A stretch of DNA of 64,000 nucleotides, taken from positions 1 to 64,000 of the forward strand of contig NZ_JACOGA010000023.1 of the NCBI RefSeq assembly GCF_014284175.1, in the 5' to 3' direction. Positions 1 through 9,329 of the stretch are shown piece after piece. The first letter of the stretch is position 1, and each line of letters opens with the position of its first letter. The position numbers and the translations under genes are program-made. The stretch is from Affinundibacterium flavidum (lineage in GTDB: Bacteria > Pseudomonadota > Gammaproteobacteria > Burkholderiales > Burkholderiaceae_D). Below the pieces are notes generated by a model. The model was not told the origin of the DNA. It saw only the letters and a program-made list of their open reading frames with translations, and made no database searches.

Positions 1-12
1 ACCATTTTTGCC

Positions 13-73
13 GCGGTAGTAGGTGCCAACTCCAGTCGCACTACGCGCTCCTTACGCAGGCACCTACTACCGC
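13..73. repeat. Inverted repeat, 15-bp perfect arms
   Basis: The arms GCGGTAGTAGGTGCC (13-27) and its exact complement (59-73) flank a 31-base spacer. It could form a long hairpin in DNA or RNA. It may be a REP-type element or the end of an upstream transcript. No second copy was seen in the window. Confidence 0.6.
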
Positions 74-134
74 AAAACCATACAACCAACTACAAGAACA
101 GACAATCTATAAGACAGCATACAAGGGGCAGGGT

Positions 135-152
135 GTCAAAGCATGCTTTGAC
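135..152. repeat. 18-bp perfect palindrome
   Basis: GTCAAAGCATGCTTTGAC reads identically on both strands. It has the symmetry expected of a dimeric regulator site, but no gene lies close enough within the window to assign it to. Confidence 0.4.
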
Positions 153-245
153 GGGGATTCAGATTCGGATAGCGTCGATTGAGGCATGATCGCTAATGCA
201 AAAAATCGATCAGCGTTTTCATTCGACTTATTCGTTTCTGAACTT

Positions 246-282
246 CCCTCACCCTAGCCCTCTCCCGCTTGCGGGAGAGGGG
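246..282. repeat. REP-like palindrome, copy 1
   Basis: The sequence CCCTCACCCTAGCCC leads into a hairpin with 11-bp arms (258-268 and 271-281) around a TT loop. The same design occurs in the opposite orientation at 49992-50030, after icd. Such CCCTCNCCC/GGGAGAGGGG elements are common dispersed repeats in proteobacteria. Confidence 0.75.
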
Positions 283-294
283 ACTTGTTCTTAA

Positions 295-368
295 GCAGGG
301 CGGGTGCAACCCGCGCGGATTCAGACTTTATTGCCTTCCGAGCAGCGCGGGTTTCACCCGCCCTACAT
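295..368. repeat. GGGCGGGT...ACCCGCCC repeat, copy 1
   Basis: A left part GGGCGGGTGCAACCCGCGC and a right part GCGCGGGTTTCACCCGCCCT can pair with each other, and each also folds on itself. A second copy is at 42191-42262 between parC and parE. Here it ends a few bases before the ileS stop codon, so it could serve as the 3' end of the ribF-ileS transcript. Confidence 0.7.
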
Positions 369-373
369 TTACA

Positions 374-3253
374 TCAAGCGTACTTACGTTTCTCACCCGC
401 ACCAAACAAATTGCTATTACAACGACCGCACAGTGTTGGGTGCTCTGCATTTACGCCCACATCAGCGCGATAGTGCCAGCAGCGTTCGCATTTTTGATAT
501 TTGGATGCGTTGACGACGACCGTTTCTGCTGCTTCGCTCGCGACTTGTTCTACGCTCGCGGCTGAAGTGATCAAAGCAAACTTCAAATCATCTTCCAGGC
601 TACTCAATACGTCAAATTTGTCGCCGCTGGCTTTGATCAATACTTCCGCTTGCAGGGAAGAACCAATCGCGCCCGAGACACGCACTTCTTCTAGTTGCTT
701 AGTCACGTCTGCACGTACCGCGCGCAAGCTTGCGTACTTCGCTTCCAACGCTTCGCTGTTCGCAATCGCTGGTAATTCGTAGTAAGTTTGCGTGAAGATG
801 GTTTCATCGCTGCCTGCAAAGGCTTCTGCACTGGCGAAACTTTGCCATGCTTCTTCTGCGGTGAAAGACAAGGTAGGCGCCATCAAGCGCAATAAGCTTT
901 GCGTGATGTGCCAGATTGCTGTTTGTGCAGAACGACGTGCGAATGAAGTTGTGCCGCTGGTGTACAAACGGTCTTTCAAAATATCGAGGTAGAAACCACC
1001 GAGATCTTCTGAACAGAATGATTGTAATTTGGCGACTACTGGATGGAATTCAAAGGCCTCGTAATGCGTCAATACTTCTTTTTGCAAAGCAGCCGTGTGT
1101 GCGATTGCGTATTGATCGATTTCCATCAAATCATTAACCGCAACCGCATCTTTGCTGAAATCAAAATCAGAAGTATTCGCCAATAAGAAGCGCAAAGTAT
1201 TACGCATGCGGCGATAAGATTCTGTGACGCGTTTTAAGATTTCGTCAGAGATAGAGATTTCGCCAGAATAGTCAGAAGACGCCACCCACAAGCGCAAGAT
1301 GTCGGCACCTAAAGTATCGAAAATCTTTTGCGGTGCTAAGGTATTGCCCAAAGATTTAGACATTTTTTTGCCTTCGCCATCGACCACAAAACCGTGCGTC
1401 AGCAAAGCTTTGTAAGGTGCGTGACCATCGAGCATGGATGCAGTCAATAAAGACGAATGGAACCAGCCACGATGTTGATCTGAACCTTCTAAATACAAAT
1501 CAGCAGGGTAAGCCGATTGTGTTTTGTGTGAGCCGCGCAAGACTGTGAAATGCGTGGTGCCAGAATCAAACCACACGTCTAAAGTGTCGCGATTTTTTTC
1601 ATACAGCGGCGCTTCATCACCGAGCATTTCTTCTACGGTGATTTTTTGCCAGGCTTCGATGCCTTCTGCTTCAACGCGCTTGGCGACGAGTTCTAATAAC
1701 TCTGGCGTGCGTGGATGAATCTGGCCAGTTTCTTTGTTCAGGAAGAATGCCATCGGCACGCCCCATTGACGTTGACGTGATAAGGTCCAGTCTGGGCGAT
1801 TCGCGATCATGCCGTGCAGACGGGCTTTGCCCCATGCCGGGAAGAAGGCGGTTTCATCAATCGCTTTTAATGCAGTTTCGCGTAAGCTGGCACCGCCATC
1901 GGCTGGTGTGTTGTCCATGCTGGCGAACCATTGTGAAGTGGCGCGATAGATGATCGGTGTTTTATGACGCCAGCAATGCATGTAGCTGTGGTCGAACATT
2001 TTTAGCGAGAACAAAGTACCGGCTTCGCGCAATTTATCGCAGATCGGTTTGGAGGCTTCCCAGATCGTCATGCCTGCAAAGAAAGGCAGCCAAGATGCGT
2101 AACGCCCATCGCCCATCACAGGGTTGAGCATGTCGTCGTCTTTCATGCCATGTGCTTTGCATGACTGGAAATCTTCGATACCGTAGGATGGGGCAGAGTG
2201 AACCACGCCGGTACCGGTTTCGGTGCTGACGTAGTCGCCTAAGTACACTGGTGAAAAGCGATCATAGCCTTCGTGTGTTGAAGACAATGGATGCTTGAAT
2301 TTGATTTCAGACAGTGCTTCACCAAGGCAAGTAGCGATGATTTCGGCTTGCATGCCCCAATTGGTGAAGGCAGTTTCGATCAAGTCTTTCGCCATCAAAA
2401 TCAGGCAAGGCTCGCCATCACGTTCGGTTTTGATCAGAGCGTAAGTGATCTCTGGATGCATGTTCAAAGCTTGATTCGATGGGATGGTCCACGGTGTTGT
2501 GGTCCAGATTACGCAATAACCTTTTTCCAGTGGCAGCTTGTCGAGACCGAAAGCTTTGGCTAATTTATCGTGCTCAGCGAAAGGAAAGCCGACATCGATG
2601 GAGGGATCGCGTTTGTTTTCGTATTCAACTTCTGCTTCCGCCAAAGCAGAGCCGCAATCGAAACACCAGTTGACTGGTTTCAAACCGCGATACACATAGC
2701 CTTTTTCGAATAACTTACCAAGTGCACGGATTTCATCGGCTTCGTTACCAAAGGCCATGGTTTTGTATGGATTGTCCCATTCACCCAATACGCCTAAACG
2801 GATGAAGTCGGCTTTTTGACGCTCGATTTGAACTTCGGCGTAAGCACGGGCTTTTTCTTGGACTTCGGCGACGGGCAAATTTTTACCGTGTAGTTTTTCG
2901 ATCTGGATCTCGATAGGCATACCGTGGCAATCCCAGCCTGGTACGTAAGGCGCATCAAAGCCAGCCATCGTGCGTGCTTTGATGATCATGTCTTTCAAGA
3001 CTTTGTTGACAGCATGGCCGATGTGGATATCGCCATTCGCATACGGAGGACCATCATGCAAGATGAATTGTGGACGGCCTTTGGCTGCTTTACGCACGCG
3101 TTCGTAAATTTTCTTTTCTTGCCAGCTTTTTACCCATTGCGGTTCGCGTTTAGCGAGATCACCGCGCATAGGGAAGGGTGTTTCTGTCATGTTGACAGGG
3201 TATTTGCTAGTAGGTTTTCCGGCTTCTTTTTTCGCTTGCTTTTCGTTAGACAT
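374..3253 (-). CDS. ileS: Isoleucyl-tRNA synthetase
   Basis: Charges tRNA-Ile with isoleucine in the cytoplasm; essential for translation. The 959-residue protein has the full class I layout: the HIGH signature at residues 77-80 (in DIHIGH), a long inserted editing domain that removes mischarged valine, the KMSKS loop at 630-634, an anticodon-binding C-terminal half, and a terminal zinc knuckle with cysteines at 922, 925, 942 and 945. The length is normal for bacterial IleRS of the zinc-bearing type. It lies downstream of ribF on the same strand, the ribF-ileS order known from many proteobacteria, with a 177-bp gap that contains a long palindrome. Nothing is damaged. Confidence 0.98.
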   Translation of the reverse strand: MSNEKQAKKEAGKPTSKYPVNMTETPFPMRGDLAKREPQWVKSWQEKKIYERVRKAAKGRPQFILHDGPPYANGDIHIGHAVNKVLKDMIIKARTMAGFDAPYVPGWDCHGMPIEIQIEKLHGKNLPVAEVQEKARAYAEVQIERQKADFIRLGVLGEWDNPYKTMAFGNEADEIRALGKLFEKGYVYRGLKPVNWCFDCGSALAEAEVEYENKRDPSIDVGFPFAEHDKLAKAFGLDKLPLEKGYCVIWTTTPWTIPSNQALNMHPEITYALIKTERDGEPCLILMAKDLIETAFTNWGMQAEIIATCLGEALSEIKFKHPLSSTHEGYDRFSPVYLGDYVSTETGTGVVHSAPSYGIEDFQSCKAHGMKDDDMLNPVMGDGRYASWLPFFAGMTIWEASKPICDKLREAGTLFSLKMFDHSYMHCWRHKTPIIYRATSQWFASMDNTPADGGASLRETALKAIDETAFFPAWGKARLHGMIANRPDWTLSRQRQWGVPMAFFLNKETGQIHPRTPELLELVAKRVEAEGIEAWQKITVEEMLGDEAPLYEKNRDTLDVWFDSGTTHFTVLRGSHKTQSAYPADLYLEGSDQHRGWFHSSLLTASMLDGHAPYKALLTHGFVVDGEGKKMSKSLGNTLAPQKIFDTLGADILRLWVASSDYSGEISISDEILKRVTESYRRMRNTLRFLLANTSDFDFSKDAVAVNDLMEIDQYAIAHTAALQKEVLTHYEAFEFHPVVAKLQSFCSEDLGGFYLDILKDRLYTSGTTSFARRSAQTAIWHITQSLLRLMAPTLSFTAEEAWQSFASAEAFAGSDETIFTQTYYELPAIANSEALEAKYASLRAVRADVTKQLEEVRVSGAIGSSLQAEVLIKASGDKFDVLSSLEDDLKFALITSAASVEQVASEAAETVVVNASKYQKCERCWHYRADVGVNAEHPTLCGRCNSNLFGAGEKRKYA

Positions 3254-3303
3254 AGTTTTCTTCGTTTAAATTAAATTTTGGAATTCTTTGGGTGAAGGTT
3301 CAA

Positions 3304-3386
3304 AAGCTTTGCCGCAGAGGCGCAGAGCACGCAGAGGTTTTTTTGAGGAATCTCTCTGCGTCCTCTGCGCCTCTGCGGTTAAGCTT
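3304..3386. repeat. GCAGAGGCGCAGAG palindromic repeat, copy 1
   Basis: Two 33-base arms (3304-3336 and 3354-3386) are inverted copies with three mismatches, each bordered by AAGCTT. The same core, CCGCAGAGGCGCAGA, recurs at 35422-35488, and a related element is at 33673-33799. It sits between ribF and ileS and would form a strong hairpin in their shared transcript. Confidence 0.8.
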
Positions 3387-3430
3387 TCTAGTTTTTCATC
3401 CTATATTTTTATGAACCTGCCGAGCGTTCT

Positions 3431-4399
3431 TCAAATTCGGTCAGTCGCAGAGCCGACACGTTGTTGAAAGTAGCTGCGTGCTTGATCGGCATCGCGGTTG
3501 ATCGCGGCAGTTAAGGTCGGCAGATCGATATATTTTTCTTCATCGCGGAGTTTCTTTAAAAACTCAACTTGTATTACTTTTCCATAGGCATCGACCATGT
3601 GATCGAGGATGTGGGTTTCGAGTAAGACCCGACCGCTATCGTCGACCGTTGGGCGTACGCCCATACTGGCAACAGCGGGTAAAGGCTGCTCACTTAGGCC
3701 ATGCACTTGCACCACAAAGATGCCCATCACTGCTGGTTTGTGATGAGCAATGCGAAGATTGAGTGTAGGAAAGCCAAGAGTGCGTCCCAACTTTTGACCA
3801 TGTACAACATGACCAGAAATTTGATAAGGGCGACCAAGCAGATGTTGTGCTTCGGTGAAGTCACCAGCCGCTAGGGCAGTGCGTACTGCAGAAGAAGAGA
3901 TGCGTTTGCCGTCACGTTCTACTGTGCTCAAAGTTTGCACTTCAAAACCATAACGTTGACCTGCCTCTATCAAGGTGTTGATGTCGCCTGCGCGTTTTGC
4001 GCCAAAACGAAAATCATCACCGACCATCACTAGTTTGACATGCAGGCCATCGACCAAAATCTTTTGGATGAATTCTTCGGGGCTGAATGCCGCGAAGTGG
4101 GCATTGAAATGTTCGACGATCACGCGGTCTATGCCAGCTTGATCTAGTGCGGATAAATTGTCGCGGAGGTTGGCGATACGGCTCGGAGCTTTCGACAAGT
4201 CACCTAGCATTTGCGCAAAGAAGGCGCGCGGATGCGGTTCAAAACTCATTACTGCAGCTTCGATGTTCAGGCGTGTGGCTGCTGCGCGCAAATGAGACAG
4301 TAATGCCTGATGCCCAAGATGTACGCCATCAAAATTACCAATTGCCAAAGCGCACGGTGCACGAGCGGCGGCATTTGGGAGTCCACGGAAAACCTTCAT
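3431..4399 (-). CDS. ribF: Bifunctional riboflavin kinase / FAD synthetase
   Basis: Converts riboflavin to FMN and then FMN to FAD. The 322-residue protein has the N-terminal adenylyltransferase domain with the nucleotide-binding signature GNFDGVHLGHQ at residues 21-31, and a C-terminal flavokinase domain beginning near residue 189 (GRPYQISG) with the GFPTLNL motif around 209-215. Length and order match the bacterial RibF family. It is the upstream partner of ileS on the minus strand; the gap between them holds a long inverted repeat that may shape the transcript. The region upstream (4400-4690) holds no supported gene. Confidence 0.97.
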   Translation of the reverse strand: MKVFRGLPNAAARAPCALAIGNFDGVHLGHQALLSHLRAAATRLNIEAAVMSFEPHPRAFFAQMLGDLSKAPSRIANLRDNLSALDQAGIDRVIVEHFNAHFAAFSPEEFIQKILVDGLHVKLVMVGDDFRFGAKRAGDINTLIEAGQRYGFEVQTLSTVERDGKRISSSAVRTALAAGDFTEAQHLLGRPYQISGHVVHGQKLGRTLGFPTLNLRIAHHKPAVMGIFVVQVHGLSEQPLPAVASMGVRPTVDDSGRVLLETHILDHMVDAYGKVIQVEFLKKLRDEEKYIDLPTLTAAINRDADQARSYFQQRVGSATDRI

Positions 4400-4690
4400 A
4401 GGTCAAAAAATTCTTATGTAAATTGCGAGTTGAGCTGTATTGTTTGATTCGACTTTATGCGCTAAGTCGATGCATTTCTGCAGAGCAAAAATAGAGCTTA
4501 ACAAAAACCCTTGATTATAAAGGCTTTTCACAGTGAATTTAGGTGATTTTGTGTGCCTTATTGCAGTGCAGGTAAGGGAATTTTCAAAATGAGCCTTACA
4601 TAGCAACGAGATATGTATGCCCGTTTCATATTTTTTGTTGGTTTTGCGGGCTATTTCTCGTCTTTTAATGGAAGATGGGAATATGTTCTC

Positions 4691-6943
4691 TTATTTATTA
4701 ACTTTCTTCCAATGCTGCAATAGACTTCTTAGTGCTTCTGGCTGATTCATCGGCGCGGGGAAGTTTGCTTGGTCACGTTGGTTTACTCCATGGCAAGAAG
4801 CGCAGACCCGGATTTCACCTGCTTTAAAGCTGACCCAATTTCGTTCCCTGACGATGGGTGTGCCTTGCGGGTCGGTGGTTTGCCAGGTTAAAGCACGCGC
4901 CGCTGGTACGAAGGCCGCGGTCGATCCATCTTTGGCAATCACTACACTACTTGCCAAGGAGGGATTGAGCGTATTGTCAGGGTTAAATTGACCAAAGTTC
5001 TTGATGGTTTGCGCCAAATGACGTCTGCCGGGGCGATCCGCATAAGCGCGTATCTGCTCAGCCTGCAGTATCTGAAAATGTTGAATGGAATACACTTTGG
5101 CATCTGGCGCATTAATCGCCGTTTGTTTGACGCCGCCTGGCACTTGCAGATTGTAGGCTTGCTGCAAATCTGCGCGATCACGACTGGTTTGATTACGAGT
5201 AATGATGAGTGCGAGATTTTGTGTTTGTAGCCAGTGGCGTAGTTGCGTTTCATCGACTTGTTCTGCTTGCAGAATCGCACGTTCTGGTGATTCTAGGCTT
5301 GCCAGTTTGGCTGGCAATATGCTGCGCGGTCGTAATTCCACTGCTTCTAGTTCCCATAAGTCTCCACTGTATTGAACTAGTTTTCCTTGATCCCACCAAC
5401 TCAATTTTTTATGTAAGCCCGCCGTGAGATAGTCTCCAGTGCTATAGAGTTGGCGTTCGTCATTCCAAGTCAACCAGCGCAAACGCAAATCGGGCAAACT
5501 GGCTTCATGTTCGGGAGGTAATGCGAGACTGGTGTGACTGGCGATCAGGCGTCCATCTGAGAGCGGTAAGGGATTGCGGTAACGGCCATCTTTTAGGTTG
5601 TCACTTTTGTCGATTTGCGTCACTGCCGTGACTTGCATTTGCTCGGGATTAAGACCAGGTCGTGCCGTTAATTTGACAATGCTATCGCTGGTGAATGAAG
5701 CTGATTCGCGTGCATTGATGCCAAAAAATACGCCAGGTTCTAATGGATCTTCACGCAAATGAAAAATGCCACCTTCGCGGCGTAGTGAAAGACGGTTCGC
5801 ATGAAATTGTTCGAGAGTGCGATTGCTCAAGTTTTTATCGCTTGCAAAACTTGGCGTCAGGTAGCCAAAGGACAGCTCGTGTAGGCCGACGTGATTCACC
5901 GTTTCTTCGTTCGCACCGTCTTGATCAATTTGCCAGATCGTAAAGAAGTTGCTGCGAAATGCATTCACCTTACCGTAAGAATTAGTGCTGCCCACACGTG
6001 ATTCCGGGAAAATTTCTTGTCTATGTGGCAGTTTGTGTGCGTTGACTGTTTCGTCCGAAAAATTGAAAGATCGAAACGGCAGTGCAACACCATTATGTTC
6101 GGCATCGCGGTCTCTATCTGCCAGCTGATCTTGTTGTAAGTGATCCCAGCGCGTGAAAATAACTCTTCCAAAGCTATCAATTAGCGGATTAAATGCGCCG
6201 CTCGGTGTGTGGCTGAGCAATTGCAATGCGCCGTTGGTGGGGTTGAGTTTCCAGATGCCGGTAATACTCGGTGTGGCCTCGTATTCATCTAACTGCGGAT
6301 ACAGATGAAGTTCGCCGTTGCGTGGGCGATCAGAAGTGAAAATAATATTGCCATCGTCAGCATATAAGGGCGACAAATTATTGAAGCGCGCATCCTGATG
6401 GGTAACTTTGGTGATCTTGGCGGCTTGATGCCGACCTAAACCTTCCACTTCATACAGTTGCCAGCGATAGGGGTTGTCGTTTTGATTCTTAGAGGGAGAA
6501 CCAAGTAACAGACTGAAGATTGCTTTCTCGCCACTTGGATGCGCAGAAGGTTCGCGCACCGCGATAGCTTTGCTAGCTTGTAGCCCAGAGTTGCCAAGGC
6601 CAGCTTCTCGCGTCAGGTTGCGCACATGACCATCGGTGTAACGGAGCATTAAATCACCACCACGTGGTACATCCTGTACTGTGGTGCGGTGATTCGCGAA
6701 CGCGGATAGACGTGTATTTCTGTCGTCCGCAGTTGGGACTTGCGTGACGAATAATATGGGATAACTAATTTTTTCTATAGCTTTTGGTGCAGGCGAAGGT
6801 GTGCTTGTATCTATATCTTTCGCATTGAGTGGCTCAGCCGTCGTTGCCGCAGCGCTGCCTTGTTGTTCGTTGCGTTGGCAAGAGCTTAGGCAAATTGTAA
6901 GTAAGAAGACGAAAGAAAAGTGGAAAGTAAAATTCTTGAGCAT
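4691..6943 (-). CDS. Lipoprotein with beta-propeller-like body and C-terminal CxxCH motif
   Basis: About 750 residues. I use the ATG at 6943, because it places a lipoprotein signal at the very N-terminus (hydrophobic run, then LSSC with the lipid-accepting Cys at residue 22); an in-frame TTG at 6982 would add 13 residues. The middle shows repeated propeller-like strands of the TolB/PD40 kind (for example NIIFTSDRPRNGELHLYPQ). Near the C-terminus CASCH (residues 714-718) is a single c-type heme-binding motif. Proteins of this plan are often annotated as PD40 or hydrazine-synthase-alpha-like, but the true function is not known. It is probably anchored in a membrane and faces the periplasm. It is divergent from the propeller lipoprotein at 7276, so the two may share a regulatory region. 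Confidence 0.8.
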   Translation of the reverse strand: MLKNFTFHFSFVFLLTICLSSCQRNEQQGSAAATTAEPLNAKDIDTSTPSPAPKAIEKISYPILFVTQVPTADDRNTRLSAFANHRTTVQDVPRGGDLMLRYTDGHVRNLTREAGLGNSGLQASKAIAVREPSAHPSGEKAIFSLLLGSPSKNQNDNPYRWQLYEVEGLGRHQAAKITKVTHQDARFNNLSPLYADDGNIIFTSDRPRNGELHLYPQLDEYEATPSITGIWKLNPTNGALQLLSHTPSGAFNPLIDSFGRVIFTRWDHLQQDQLADRDRDAEHNGVALPFRSFNFSDETVNAHKLPHRQEIFPESRVGSTNSYGKVNAFRSNFFTIWQIDQDGANEETVNHVGLHELSFGYLTPSFASDKNLSNRTLEQFHANRLSLRREGGIFHLREDPLEPGVFFGINARESASFTSDSIVKLTARPGLNPEQMQVTAVTQIDKSDNLKDGRYRNPLPLSDGRLIASHTSLALPPEHEASLPDLRLRWLTWNDERQLYSTGDYLTAGLHKKLSWWDQGKLVQYSGDLWELEAVELRPRSILPAKLASLESPERAILQAEQVDETQLRHWLQTQNLALIITRNQTSRDRADLQQAYNLQVPGGVKQTAINAPDAKVYSIQHFQILQAEQIRAYADRPGRRHLAQTIKNFGQFNPDNTLNPSLASSVVIAKDGSTAAFVPAARALTWQTTDPQGTPIVRERNWVSFKAGEIRVCASCHGVNQRDQANFPAPMNQPEALRSLLQHWKKVNK

Positions 6944-7275
6944 TTTGTGCAGAGCAAAATTAATTGGGTCAATCTCGATCAAACTGTGGCTGAGTTATCA
7001 CAATAAGTCGCTTCGCTGTTATCGAAAAACGTGAATCAGAAAATTGATTGCGCCTATTTGCGATTTATTGCGCTTGATTTGTTCAGTGTGGTTGATCTTA
7101 CTTGAGTTTTTTCGGATTTTGCGTCAATCTTGGCATTAAATATATAAATAGGACTTACGTAATATCTTTGTTGTGATTTTGCGTGAATCTTGAAAAAAGT
7201 AAGACAGCAAATTTTTTAAAGTGAATTTTTTAAAAATATTGACTGAATTATTAACGAGACTACCGAGAAAATATT
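6944..7275. promoter_or_regulatory. Divergent intergenic region with an 18-bp direct repeat
   Basis: AT-rich gap between two divergent lipoprotein genes. GATTTTGCGTCAATCTTG at 7115-7132 is repeated with one change at 7175-7192, exactly 60 bp apart. Two same-face direct copies in a promoter region may be binding sites for a regulator. No assured -35/-10 pair was identified. Confidence 0.4.
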
Positions 7276-8922
7276 ATGTTTGAAACTAATTCAAAATTTC
7301 GTTCGCGCAAAGGCCTTGCGTTGACCAGCTTGGCGACCTTGGTCGTCGCTTCTATTGTGGTTGCTTGCGGCGGTTCAGGTGGATCTCCGGTGGTAACAAA
7401 TCCTGGAAATGGCACTGGCACTGGTACAGGAAATGGTACGGAGACCGCTTCTGGTATAGGGAATACAACGGTCGTTGGCCCCCCTTGGTTAAATTATGGT
7501 GGTAACGCTCAGCATGATGCATTGTCCACTGTGGCGACGCAGGCGTTTTCGAGAATTGTGTGGCGGGCTCCAGTCGATCTCGCACCTAAGTATTCTGCTC
7601 AGGGTTATTTGCTGGTGCACTATGGCTCCCCTGTGATCACTGCAAAAAATACTGTAATTTTGCCAGTGAAAACGGCATCCGATCCAGTCTATCGATTTGA
7701 AGCGCGGAACGGTGCTGACGGTAAATTGATTTGGTCAGAAAATACCGACTACATCATGCCGTCCTCACGTTGGACTCCTACCTATAACGTTAATCTAACT
7801 CCGAACAATCGAGTCTATGCACCGGGTGCTGGTGGTAAATTGTTTTATCGGGAAGATGCCGATGCGGGTACCGCTACCTTAAAAAATATCGTGTTCTATG
7901 GCGATGCAGTGTACGCCGCGAATAAGTCTACATTGGATAATGCAATTGTCATTAATACTCCAGTCACTAGTGATGCGCAAAGTAATGTGTATTTTGGTTT
8001 TATTGCGAACGCTGGAAATGCTGCAGGTCTAAGTAGTGGCATTGTGCGTATCGGTGCTGATGGTAAGTCAACTAATGTCAGCATAGCGACAATCGCTCCG
8101 GGTGTGGGTGTCGCCAAGGTCGCTACCAATAGTGCGATTGCAGTCTCGAAAGATCAGAAGACTTTATATGTTGTCGTGAATGATAATTTTGCGCTGGGGT
8201 TACGTCAGAGCGGGTATCTGTTGGCACTTGATAGTACGACCTTAGCATTGAAGTCTAAAGTTCAGTTGATCGATCCCTACGAAAAAGGGGCTGCGAATAT
8301 TTCGGATGACAGTACAGCGTCACCTTTGGTTGCACCAGATGGCGATGTCTACATCGGTGTCCTTGAGAAAACTTATGGCACTCATAATGCGCGTGGTTGG
8401 TTATTGCATTTCAATGCAGATTTATCGCAGACCAAAACACCAGGTTCTTTCGGTTGGGATGATACTCCATCAGTTGTTCCGGCTAACCTAGTTGCCAGTT
8501 ATAAGGGGAGTTCCTCTTACTTATTGATGGTGAAATATAATAATTACGAACGTGCTGGGTCTGGTAACGGAATGAATCAAATTGCGATTCTTGATCCACA
8601 AGTGGAGCAAGACGATAAAATTTCTCCTGTGAAAACGATGAAGGAGGTTTTAACCATGTTAGGACCAACCCCAGATCCTAATGTGGCAGGTGGATTCATA
8701 GAATGGTGCGTGAACACTGCCGCGGTAGATCCCTTCACAAAATCTGTGATTGTGAATAGTGAAGACGGCATTTTGTATCGCTGGGACTTGACTACGAATT
8801 CATTGGTAGAAAAAATCCGTCTGACCAGTGGCATGGGAGAATCGTATACACCCACAGCAGTAGGTGCCGATGGCAAGGTGTACGCGATCAATAATGCGGT
8901 GCTATTTTCGATAGGTAAATAG
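7276..8922 (+). CDS. PQQ-like beta-propeller lipoprotein
   Basis: 548 residues. The N-terminus has a basic start, a hydrophobic stretch and the lipobox VVAC with Cys at residue 31, then a Gly/Thr-rich flexible linker (about residues 32-60). The rest is a chain of propeller blades with repeated patterns such as DGKLIWSEN, NVYFGF, GDVYIGV and DGILYRWD, which resemble PQQ-like or YVTN repeats. No enzyme motif is evident, so a scaffold or binding role is as likely as catalysis. It is probably exported and lipid-anchored. It is followed by a strong hairpin at 8950-8985. Its divergent neighbour is also a propeller lipoprotein, which suggests a related role in the envelope (inference). Confidence 0.8.
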   Translation: MFETNSKFRSRKGLALTSLATLVVASIVVACGGSGGSPVVTNPGNGTGTGTGNGTETASGIGNTTVVGPPWLNYGGNAQHDALSTVATQAFSRIVWRAPVDLAPKYSAQGYLLVHYGSPVITAKNTVILPVKTASDPVYRFEARNGADGKLIWSENTDYIMPSSRWTPTYNVNLTPNNRVYAPGAGGKLFYREDADAGTATLKNIVFYGDAVYAANKSTLDNAIVINTPVTSDAQSNVYFGFIANAGNAAGLSSGIVRIGADGKSTNVSIATIAPGVGVAKVATNSAIAVSKDQKTLYVVVNDNFALGLRQSGYLLALDSTTLALKSKVQLIDPYEKGAANISDDSTASPLVAPDGDVYIGVLEKTYGTHNARGWLLHFNADLSQTKTPGSFGWDDTPSVVPANLVASYKGSSSYLLMVKYNNYERAGSGNGMNQIAILDPQVEQDDKISPVKTMKEVLTMLGPTPDPNVAGGFIEWCVNTAAVDPFTKSVIVNSEDGILYRWDLTTNSLVEKIRLTSGMGESYTPTAVGADGKVYAINNAVLFSIGK

Positions 8923-8949
8923 TGAAATAATAAGTCTGAAGCAGTAGAA

Positions 8950-8985
8950 AATTTGCCGGGTCGATTTATTTCTACCCGGCAAATT
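8950..8985 (+). terminator. Hairpin after the propeller lipoprotein gene
   Basis: AATTTGCCGGGT (8950-8961) and its exact complement (8974-8985) form a 12-bp stem with a 12-base loop, 28 bp after the stop codon. There is no long T-run, so termination is likely but not certain. Confidence 0.6.
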
Positions 8986-9022
8986 ATTGTGATTTGATGT
9001 ATTCTCTACCGTGATCATGGCT

Positions 9023-9308
9023 TCCTGAGTGACAAGGGTCTGTTGACATATATTTTAGGCAAGCGAATGCGCGCAAATGGGCACAGGGCTAGGCGCAAGC
9101 TGCGCGGTAGTGCTGGCACTATAAGCAGATTGCAACAACGCCATGTGCCCATTTGAGCCATTCCCGGAGGGTTTCACTCAAAATGCACGATGGACTGCGT
9201 TACATCTCTTGCTGGGGCGGCCAGCCGCAGCGGCGAGATGTGCCTTGCCATCCTGCATTTTGAGTGAAACGCTTGACTAAAATTTATGTCAACAGACCCT
9301 ACTCAGGA
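9023..9308. mobile_element. MITE-like compound palindromic element
   Basis: Terminal inverted repeats of 22 bp start with GGGTCTGTTGACATA (9036-9057 and 9278-9299, 21 of 22 matching). The outer flanks TCCTGAGT (9023-9030) and ACTCAGGA (9301-9308) also pair. Inside are two further hairpins: CAAATGGGCACA/TGTGCCCATTTG (9074-9085 and 9144-9155), and a 23-bp pair starting GTTTCACTCAAAATGCA (9171-9193 and 9248-9270, one mismatch), each enclosing smaller stems. It carries no gene. The layout fits a non-autonomous transposable element. The flanks are inverted rather than direct, so no target duplication is seen. It ends 21 bp before the HD-GYP start codon. Confidence 0.65.
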
Positions 9309-9329
9309 CTGCACCAAAGGGGATGTCAA

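Larger units (their letters stand above)
1..373. other. Gene-free left edge, rich in repeats
   Basis: No coding sequence is supported here. The stretch holds a hairpin at 13-73, an 18-bp palindrome at 135-152, a REP-like palindrome at 246-282 and a second palindromic repeat at 295-368 that runs almost up to the ileS stop codon. In many proteobacteria lspA follows ileS directly; here nothing like lspA is visible before the window edge. Confidence 0.7.

Noticed and set aside
4403..4606. A 67-codon open frame on the minus strand upstream of ribF
   Set aside because: Composition is unlike a protein, it has no ribosome site, and it fills an AT-rich promoter region.
9264..9329. Upstream GTG start for the HD-GYP gene
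   Set aside because: It lies in the right arm of the MITE-like element, and the residues added are not protein-like; the ATG at 9330 has a strong ribosome site.
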